Positions 58,820 to 64,000 of a DNA stretch of 64,000 bases are shown in pieces. The notes below the pieces were generated by a model. That model had not been told where the DNA came from and searched no databases. It saw only the letters and a program-made list of their open reading frames with translations. The DNA comes from HT1-32 sp040219025 (GTDB lineage Bacteria; Pseudomonadota; Alphaproteobacteria; Rhodospirillales; HT1-32). The stretch lies in the NCBI GenBank assembly GCA_040219025.1, contig JAVJTE010000019.1, positions 95,787 through 159,786 of the forward strand, read 5' to 3'. A program made the translations under genes and the position numbers. The first letter of the stretch is position 1; each line of letters begins with the position of its first letter.

Positions 58820-60415
58820 TCAGGCAGCCACTGCAACCTGCTCTTTCGTCTTCAGGAACTTAATTGTCGGGAAGTCCGACTGCGCCTTGTCGAGGTGCCA
58901 GGCATTGCGGGCCATAAAGACCGGATCACCATCGTGATCGTCTGCCAGTGCACCGCGATTGGCATCCTCGAACTTCCGCATGGTCTGCGGGTCCGGGGCA
59001 ACAACCCAGCGGGCCGTCAGCAATGTCGTCGATTCAAACCGGACCGGAATTTCATATTCCGTACGCACCCGGTCGGCCAGAATTTCAAACTGCAGGGCAC
59101 CGACCACCCCGACCACCCAGTCCGATCCGATACGCGGCCGGAAAACACGGGCGGCCCCTTCCTCTGCCAGTTGCTGCATGGCCTTGCCAAGATGCTTGGC
59201 CTTCATCGGGTCATCAGGGCGAACCACCTGCAGCAGCTCCGGCGCAAAACTCGGGATACCGGTGAAGTGAAGCTGCTCGCCTTCGGTCAGCGCGTCACCG
59301 ATGCGCAGGTTTCCGTGGTTCGGCACCCCGATAATATCCCCGGCAAAGGCCTCTTCCGCCAGTTCGCGGTCGCGGGCCAGGAACATCTGCGGATTATGCA
59401 TGTTGATCTGCTTGCCCGAACGCACATGCGTCAGCTTCATGCCACGTTTGAAATGGCCGGAACAAAGTCTGACGAACGCAATACGGTCACGGTGTTTCGG
59501 ATCCATATTCGCCTGAATCTTGAAGACGAAAGCACTGACCTTTTCTTCGTCCGGTTTGATCTCCCGCTCGGCTGTCGGCTGGGAACGCGGCGGCGGGGCA
59601 AAGGCCGATACACCGTCGAGCACCTCGCGCACTCCGAAGTTATTCAGGGCACTGCCAAAGAACACCGGTGTCATTGTCCCCTCACGGAAGGCACTGACAT
59701 CAAATTCCGGGCAGAGCCCCCGCGCCATCTCCACTTCTTCCCGCAACGTCGCGACAGAATGCTCCGGCAAGATCCTGTCCAGCTTGGGATCATTAATACC
59801 GGTGCAGTTCTCACCCTTGTCAGGCATCCCCTGCCGGGATCGTTCAATAAGTTGCAGCTTGTCGTTCAGCAGGTCATAGCATCCGCGAAAGTCGCGCCCC
59901 ATGCCGATCGGCCAGCTGGCCGGCGACACATCCAGAGCCAGCGTCTGCTCAATTTCATCCAGCAGTTCGAAATTATCCCGCGCCTCACGGTCCATCTTGT
60001 TGATGAAGGTGATGATCGGCACATCACGGAGCCGACAGACCTCGAAAAGCTTGCGGGTCTGGGCCTCGATACCCTTGGCCGCATCGATCACCATTACCGC
60101 ACTGTCGACCGCAGTCAGGGTCCGGTAGGTATCTTCACTGAAGTCCTGGTGACCCGGCGTATCCAGCAGGTTGAACGTACAATCGCCATAGCGATAGGTC
60201 ATCACCGAGGATGCGACGGAAATGCCCCGTTCCCGCTCAACCTTCATCCAGTCAGATGTTGCCCGGCGCTGTTCGCCACGCGCCTTGACCGCCCCGGCAA
60301 GCTGGATGGCACCGCCGAACAGCAACAGCTTTTCGGTCAGCGTGGTCTTCCCCGCATCGGGGTGAGAGATAATGGCGAAGGTGCGACGTTCCGCCACTTC
60401 TGCGGCAATAGACAT
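58820..60415 (-). CDS. prfC: Peptide chain release factor 3
   Basis: The 531-residue GTPase has G1 SHPDAGKTT (17-25), G2/G3 DTPGHQDF, and G4 NKMDREARDN, and the RF3-specific GVREVLDGVSAFAPPP segment. It recycles RF1/RF2 after termination using GTP. ATG 60415 is used and the length is normal. It faces divergently from the DksA/TraR gene, with ~75 nt between. Confidence 0.97.
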   Translation of the reverse strand: MSIAAEVAERRTFAIISHPDAGKTTLTEKLLLFGGAIQLAGAVKARGEQRRATSDWMKVERERGISVASSVMTYRYGDCTFNLLDTPGHQDFSEDTYRTLTAVDSAVMVIDAAKGIEAQTRKLFEVCRLRDVPIITFINKMDREARDNFELLDEIEQTLALDVSPASWPIGMGRDFRGCYDLLNDKLQLIERSRQGMPDKGENCTGINDPKLDRILPEHSVATLREEVEMARGLCPEFDVSAFREGTMTPVFFGSALNNFGVREVLDGVSAFAPPPRSQPTAEREIKPDEEKVSAFVFKIQANMDPKHRDRIAFVRLCSGHFKRGMKLTHVRSGKQINMHNPQMFLARDRELAEEAFAGDIIGVPNHGNLRIGDALTEGEQLHFTGIPSFAPELLQVVRPDDPMKAKHLGKAMQQLAEEGAARVFRPRIGSDWVVGVVGALQFEILADRVRTEYEIPVRFESTTLLTARWVVAPDPQTMRKFEDANRGALADDHDGDPVFMARNAWHLDKAQSDFPTIKFLKTKEQVAVAA

Positions 60416-60490
60416 AATCGGGATACCCGGTTCAGATTCAGAGTAACCAGAGGATTGCGCCCCACCCGGGTCATCATGGTACGGTTGTGC

Positions 60491-60838
60491 ATGGAACCGT
60501 TCAGTGACACCGATATCAAAGCCTTCAAATCCAGACTGGCTGCGCGTCTGGAGGAATTACGCGAACTGAGCGATATCAGCAAGGATGATCGCGCCGCCGT
60601 CGAGCTGGACCAGACCCGTGTCGGCCGCCTCTCCCGTATGGACGCCCTGCAGGTACAGGCCATGGCTCAGGCCCAGGTCGGGCGCCGGGCTGCGGAAACC
60701 AGCCGGATACAGTCCGCGCTGAAACGTATCGAGGATGGTGATTTCGGCTATTGCCTGTCCTGCGACGAGCCTATCGCTGAAAAGCGGCTACGTGCCGACC
60801 CGGCAACCCCGGTCTGTGTCGGTTGCGCCGGGAAATAG
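60491..60838 (+). CDS. DksA/TraR-family zinc-finger protein
   Basis: The 115-residue protein has a helical N-terminus with coiled-coil character (ARLEELRELSDISKDDRAAVEL, quoted as LEELRELSDISKDDRAAVE) and the C4 zinc finger YCLSCDEPIAEKRL...TPVCVGC. It is shorter than E. coli DksA. Such proteins bind the secondary channel of RNA polymerase and act in the stringent or related responses. ATG 60491 is chosen; an ATG at 60476 is in frame and also possible, with no clear ribosome site. Confidence 0.9.
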   Translation: MEPFSDTDIKAFKSRLAARLEELRELSDISKDDRAAVELDQTRVGRLSRMDALQVQAMAQAQVGRRAAETSRIQSALKRIEDGDFGYCLSCDEPIAEKRLRADPATPVCVGCAGK

Positions 60839-60854
60839 CGCGCCTGTTGCCTGC

Positions 60855-61361
60855 TTATTCTGGAAACAGGCCGGCGAATCCTTCGAGATCGGACAGCACC
60901 CCCCGGTAATACAGCAGCGGACGGCTGGCATCCTTGCCGATGATCGATATACCTTCGACCTCTCCAACAAGAATCGTGTGATCACCTGCTTCGATGTCGC
61001 TGTGCAGGCGACATTCGATCCGGATCAGGCAATCCGGCAGTAACGGCAGACTGTGGTCGCCGCAGACCCAGTCAATGCCGTCATTCTTGCTGTCGCTCCG
61101 TGCAGCAAACTTCAGCGCAAGATCAGCCTGCGTTTCCGAGAGGATATTCACCCCGAAACGATTGACCTTGCGAATGACGGCAAGTGTATCGGAAAGATGA
61201 CCAAAGCAGACGGAAACCAGCGGTGGATCAAGCGATACCGAGGAAAACGAACTGGCTGTTGTGCCGCTCGGCCCGGTGGTTTGATCGCCGCTTGTGACCA
61301 CGGTGACACCAGTCAGAAAATGACCCAGTGCCAGCCGGAAATCGTCACCCGAAACTGTCAT
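60855..61361 (-). CDS. Flavin reductase-domain protein
   Basis: The ATG at 61361 (GAGGAG 12 nt upstream) is preferred to TTG 61400, giving about 168 residues. The flavin reductase-like (split-barrel) fold shows as FLTGVTVVTSGDQ, SFSSVSLDPPLVSVCFG and GVNILSETQ, ending in a LPLLPDCLIRIEC strand. It reduces FMN/FAD with NAD(P)H and may be the partner of a monooxygenase not in the window. It converges with the DksA-type gene and precedes the HU terminator. Confidence 0.88.
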   Translation of the reverse strand: MTVSGDDFRLALGHFLTGVTVVTSGDQTTGPSGTTASSFSSVSLDPPLVSVCFGHLSDTLAVIRKVNRFGVNILSETQADLALKFAARSDSKNDGIDWVCGDHSLPLLPDCLIRIECRLHSDIEAGDHTILVGEVEGISIIGKDASRPLLYYRGVLSDLEGFAGLFPE

Positions 61362-61410
61362 TTGAAAGTCGCGCTCCTCATCTGCCGAAGTGACAGGCAA
61401 TCACGTGGGC

Positions 61411-61449
61411 AGAGAAAAAGCAAAAGCCGGTCGCACTGGGCGACCGGCT
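61411..61449 (-). terminator. Terminator of the HU gene
   Basis: On the minus strand a perfect 10-bp stem (AGCCGGTCGC / GCGACCGGCT, plus-strand 61425-61434 and 61440-61449) with a 5-nt loop is followed by TTTTGCTTTTT. It lies 22 nt after the HU stop. Confidence 0.85.
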
Positions 61450-61470
61450 CTTACCAGAATCAAAAGCGCC

Positions 61471-61743
61471 TTAGTTGACGGCGTCTTTAAGACCTTTGCC
61501 AGCCTTGAATTTCGGCTGCTTGGAAGCCGGAATCTGGATGGTTTCACCAGTACGCGGGTTACGGCCTTCTGACGCGGCGCGCTGGGCGACACTGAAAGTA
61601 CCGAAACCGACGAGACGGACTTCACCGCCACTCTTGAGCGCATCGGTGATGCAATCGAAAACCGCATCGACAGCACTGCCGGCATCGGTCTTGGACATGT
61701 CTGTTGCCGAAGCGACGGCAGCGACGAGATCGTTCTTATTCAC
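61471..61743 (-). CDS. hup: HU-type DNA-binding protein
   Basis: GTG 61743 (GGGGG 6 nt upstream) gives the standard 90-residue HU; the longer TTG start at 61773 has no site. The sequence is typical: NKNDLVAAVA, GFGTFSV, RNPRTGETIQIPAS and a final KAGKGLKDAVN. It bends and compacts DNA. It lies downstream of lon on the same strand, as in many proteobacteria. Confidence 0.96.
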   Translation of the reverse strand: MNKNDLVAAVASATDMSKTDAGSAVDAVFDCITDALKSGGEVRLVGFGTFSVAQRAASEGRNPRTGETIQIPASKQPKFKAGKGLKDAVN

Positions 61744-61925
61744 ATTGGCCCCCTTTTTTGAGGAATTGTTCAAAAATCAAACCGCCTCAGCGGTGCAACA
61801 ATCTAGGCGGCAGCACTCTAACCCGTCAATCAACGATAAGCAGTTTTCCACAGAATTCTGCGGTTTTTCAGACATAAGCGGATGTTTTCCGGTCACTTTA
61901 TCGAGTCGCGGGTAAGTCAACGCAT

Positions 61926-61964
61926 AAAAAAGAACGGGCCCGTGAAATATCAGCGGGCCCGTTC
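61926..61964 (-). terminator. Terminator of lon
   Basis: GAACGGGCCCG (61932-61942) pairs with CGGGCCCGTTC (61954-61964) over 11 bp, and the minus strand continues with a run of T (61931-61926). It lies 49 nt after the lon stop. Confidence 0.88.
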
Positions 61965-62012
61965 CGTCATTTATCGCCTTTCCGGGAGTGATCCCCGGCG
62001 AGTCGCATTCAG

Positions 62013-64000
62013 CTAGTGCGTCACAAGACCTTCGCCATCAACATCTTCGTCGGTCTTCGCAACAGCAATCGCATCCTCGTCAGGTTCAATCCATTCGATC
62101 GGAACCAGCGGCTGTGTCAGGGCATGTTCGAGCACCTCATCAACAACCGTCACCGGAATGATCTCAAGACCCTTTTTGACGTTCTCCGGAATTTCCGGAA
62201 GATCGCGTTCGTTGTCTTTCGGGATCAGCACAACCTTGATGCCACCGCGCAATGCTGCCAGCAGCTTTTCCTTCAGGCCGCCAATCGGCTGAACACGGCC
62301 ACGAAGTGTCACTTCGCCGGTCATCGCCACATCCTTGCGAACCGGAATACCGGTCAGCACGGAAACCATTGCAGTCACCATCCCCACCCCGGCAGACGGA
62401 CCGTCTTTCGGTGTCGCACCTTCCGGCACATGGACATGGATATCCTTGGTATTGAAGACAGGCGGCTTGATTCCGAAATCAGTCGCACGGGACCGGACGT
62501 AGGACCGGGCCGCCTGAATTGATTCCTGCATCACGTCGCCCAGCTGGCCGGTCATCGACATGCGTCCCTTGCCCGGCAGCATAACGGCTTCGATGTTCAG
62601 CAACTCACCGCCGACTTCCGTCCAGGCAAGCCCGGTGACGACACCGACCAGATCTTCCTGCTCGGCGAGGCCATAGCGGAACCGCTTCACACCCGCCCAC
62701 TTCTCATCATCCAGATTGCGCTTGGTGATCGCGACCTTTTCCAGGCCGTTCATGGTGATTTCCTTCACCGCCTTGCGCGCCAGCTTGGCAATCTCGCGCT
62801 CAAGATTACGCACGCCGGCTTCCCGGGTGTAATACCGGATAATGTCACGCAGCGCTTCATCACTGATCGACCACTCGCCCTTCTTCAGGCCGTTTGCACT
62901 GATCTGCTTTTCGATCAGGTGGCGTTTGGCGATCTCGACCTTTTCGTCTTCCGTGTAACCGGACAGGCGAATGATCTCCATACGGTCGAGCAGAGGCTGC
63001 GGCATCCGCAGCGAATTTGCCGTCGTCACGAACATCACTTCCGACAGGTCATAATCGACTTCCAGATAGTGATCCGCAAAGGTGCTGTTCTGTTCCGGGT
63101 CGAGCACTTCCAGCAGCGCAGAGGACGGGTCCCCCCGGTAATCCGAACCAAGCTTGTCGATTTCATCGAGCAGGAAGAACGGATTCGAGGTTTTTGCCTT
63201 CTTCATGCTCTGGATCACCTTGCCCGGCATCGAGCCGATATAGGTGCGCCGGTGGCCGCGGATTTCAGCTTCATCACGTACGCCGCCAAGCGACATACGA
63301 ACGAAGTTACGGCCGGTTGCCTTCGCCATCGATTTGCCAAGCGAGGTTTTACCGACACCCGGAGGGCCAACGAGGCAGAGAATCGGGCCCTTGATTTTCT
63401 TGATGCGATTCTGCACCGCAAGATACTCAAGAATCCGTTCCTTCACCTTGTCCAGACCGTAATGGTCCGTATCCAGAATACGTGCGGCTTCCTTCAGGTC
63501 CTTCTTGACCCGGGAACGCTTCTTCCAGGGGATGCTCAGCATCCAGTCGAGATAATTGCGCACGACGGTTGCTTCGGCAGACATCGGGCTCATGCTCTTG
63601 AGCTTCTTCAGCTCGGCCATGGCCTTCTCGCTGGCTTCCTTGGACAGCCGGGTTGATTCGATCCGCTCTTCCAGTTCTTCGGTCTCGTCGCGACCGTCTT
63701 CGCCTTCGCCGAGTTCCTTCTGAATCGCCTTGAGCTGCTCGTTCAGATAATACTCGCGCTGCGTCTTCTCCATCTGCCGCTTCACGCGGTTACGGATTTT
63801 CTTCTCCACCTGCAGAACGCCGATTTCGTTCTCCATGTGGGAGTAGACGCGCTCCAGCCGGTCGGGAATGCCGGAGATTTCCAGCAATTCCTGCTTTTCC
63901 GAGATTTTCAGCGCCAGATGCGAGGCAACCGTATCCGCCAGCTTGCCCGGCTCTTCGATCTGATTGACCGAGACCAGCACCTCCGGCGGGATCTTCTTGT
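62013..64000 (-). CDS. lon: ATP-dependent Lon protease, C-terminal part
   Basis: The frame is open at the right edge of the window, so the N-terminus lies beyond it. The visible ~660 residues include part of the N-terminal substrate domain, the AAA+ domain with Walker A GPPGVGKTSLGKS and Walker B FFLLDEIDKLG, and the serine-lysine protease domain with Ser in PKDGPSAGVGM and Lys in GGLKEKLLAAL. It degrades misfolded and regulatory proteins in the cytoplasm. It is upstream of the HU gene and ends in a strong terminator. Confidence 0.97.
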   Translation of the reverse strand, partial: KKIPPEVLVSVNQIEEPGKLADTVASHLALKISEKQELLEISGIPDRLERVYSHMENEIGVLQVEKKIRNRVKRQMEKTQREYYLNEQLKAIQKELGEGEDGRDETEELEERIESTRLSKEASEKAMAELKKLKSMSPMSAEATVVRNYLDWMLSIPWKKRSRVKKDLKEAARILDTDHYGLDKVKERILEYLAVQNRIKKIKGPILCLVGPPGVGKTSLGKSMAKATGRNFVRMSLGGVRDEAEIRGHRRTYIGSMPGKVIQSMKKAKTSNPFFLLDEIDKLGSDYRGDPSSALLEVLDPEQNSTFADHYLEVDYDLSEVMFVTTANSLRMPQPLLDRMEIIRLSGYTEDEKVEIAKRHLIEKQISANGLKKGEWSISDEALRDIIRYYTREAGVRNLEREIAKLARKAVKEITMNGLEKVAITKRNLDDEKWAGVKRFRYGLAEQEDLVGVVTGLAWTEVGGELLNIEAVMLPGKGRMSMTGQLGDVMQESIQAARSYVRSRATDFGIKPPVFNTKDIHVHVPEGATPKDGPSAGVGMVTAMVSVLTGIPVRKDVAMTGEVTLRGRVQPIGGLKEKLLAALRGGIKVVLIPKDNERDLPEIPENVKKGLEIIPVTVVDEVLEHALTQPLVPIEWIEPDEDAIAVAKTDEDVDGEGLVTH

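Noticed and set aside
58895..60490. Plus-strand frame fused to the DksA/TraR gene, giving 647 codons
   Set aside because: The upstream part is antisense to prfC. Only the last 115 codons, from ATG 60491, match a family and have zinc-finger Cys.

Overview
The window reads as chromosomal DNA of an alphaproteobacterium, probably a free-living or marine Rhodospirillales-type organism. This is inferred from the GC-rich sequence, the alphaproteobacterial gene order uvrA / ssb / gyrA / coaD / cyclophilin, the HU-lon neighbourhood, a DUF4169 gene, and the many TTT (tripartite tricarboxylate) transport, UbiD, CoA-transferase and DMT/MATE-type genes. The species cannot be named from the sequence.

Layout. 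1-2 kb: end of a GNAT acetyltransferase gene, a DUF4169 gene, and a gene for a protein with a histone-H1-like Lys/Ala tail. 2.0-12.1 kb: a ~10.0 kb integrated element in the 3' end of tRNA-Lys(TTT), bounded by 54-bp direct repeats and carrying a tyrosine integrase, an AlpA-like regulator, a TOPRIM/DUF3987 primase-helicase module, two unknown genes, and an IetAS-like AAA-ATPase/subtilase pair whose protease gene is frameshifted. 12.4-25.3 kb: an Acr3 arsenite exporter, then a catabolic/transport cluster (alpha/beta hydrolase, leaderless NMT1-like binding protein, CoxL-type molybdoenzyme subunit, TPP enzyme, TctA-TctB fusion, TctC-like binding protein, UbiD decarboxylase, GntR/FCD regulator). 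25.3-38.4 kb: housekeeping genes, including a cyclophilin with three tandem PPIase domains, coaD, gyrA, ssb and uvrA, plus a DMT exporter, DUF502 protein, amidase, cNMP-binding protein and NUDIX hydrolase. 38.4-45.5 kb: a type I secretion cluster with two different ABC half-transporters, an HlyD adaptor, a MipA/OmpV-like barrel and a small unknown protein. 45.7-57.9 kb: MATE exporter, creatinase-like M24 protein, 2-hydroxyacid dehydrogenase, PfkB kinase, PAS histidine kinase, phosphonoacetate hydrolase, FMN reductase, class III CoA-transferase, tRNA-Asp, D-amino-acid-oxidase family protein and an unknown, possibly leaderless gene. 58-64 kb: response regulator, tRNA-Val, prfC, a DksA/TraR protein, flavin reductase, HU and the 3' part of lon.

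Most notable: (1) the tRNA-Lys island, with identical integrase-arm-like repeats at both inner ends and a decayed third copy outside the right repeat, suggesting successive integrations; (2) the ietAS-like module with a one-base frameshift just after the catalytic serine; (3) a GntR-controlled UbiD/TPP/molybdoenzyme cluster that looks like an uncharacterised carboxylate-degradation pathway; (4) a triple cyclophilin; (5) a paired type I secretion ABC system in which both half-transporters have lost the LSGGQ signature. No CRISPR array, complete insertion sequence or riboswitch was recognised.
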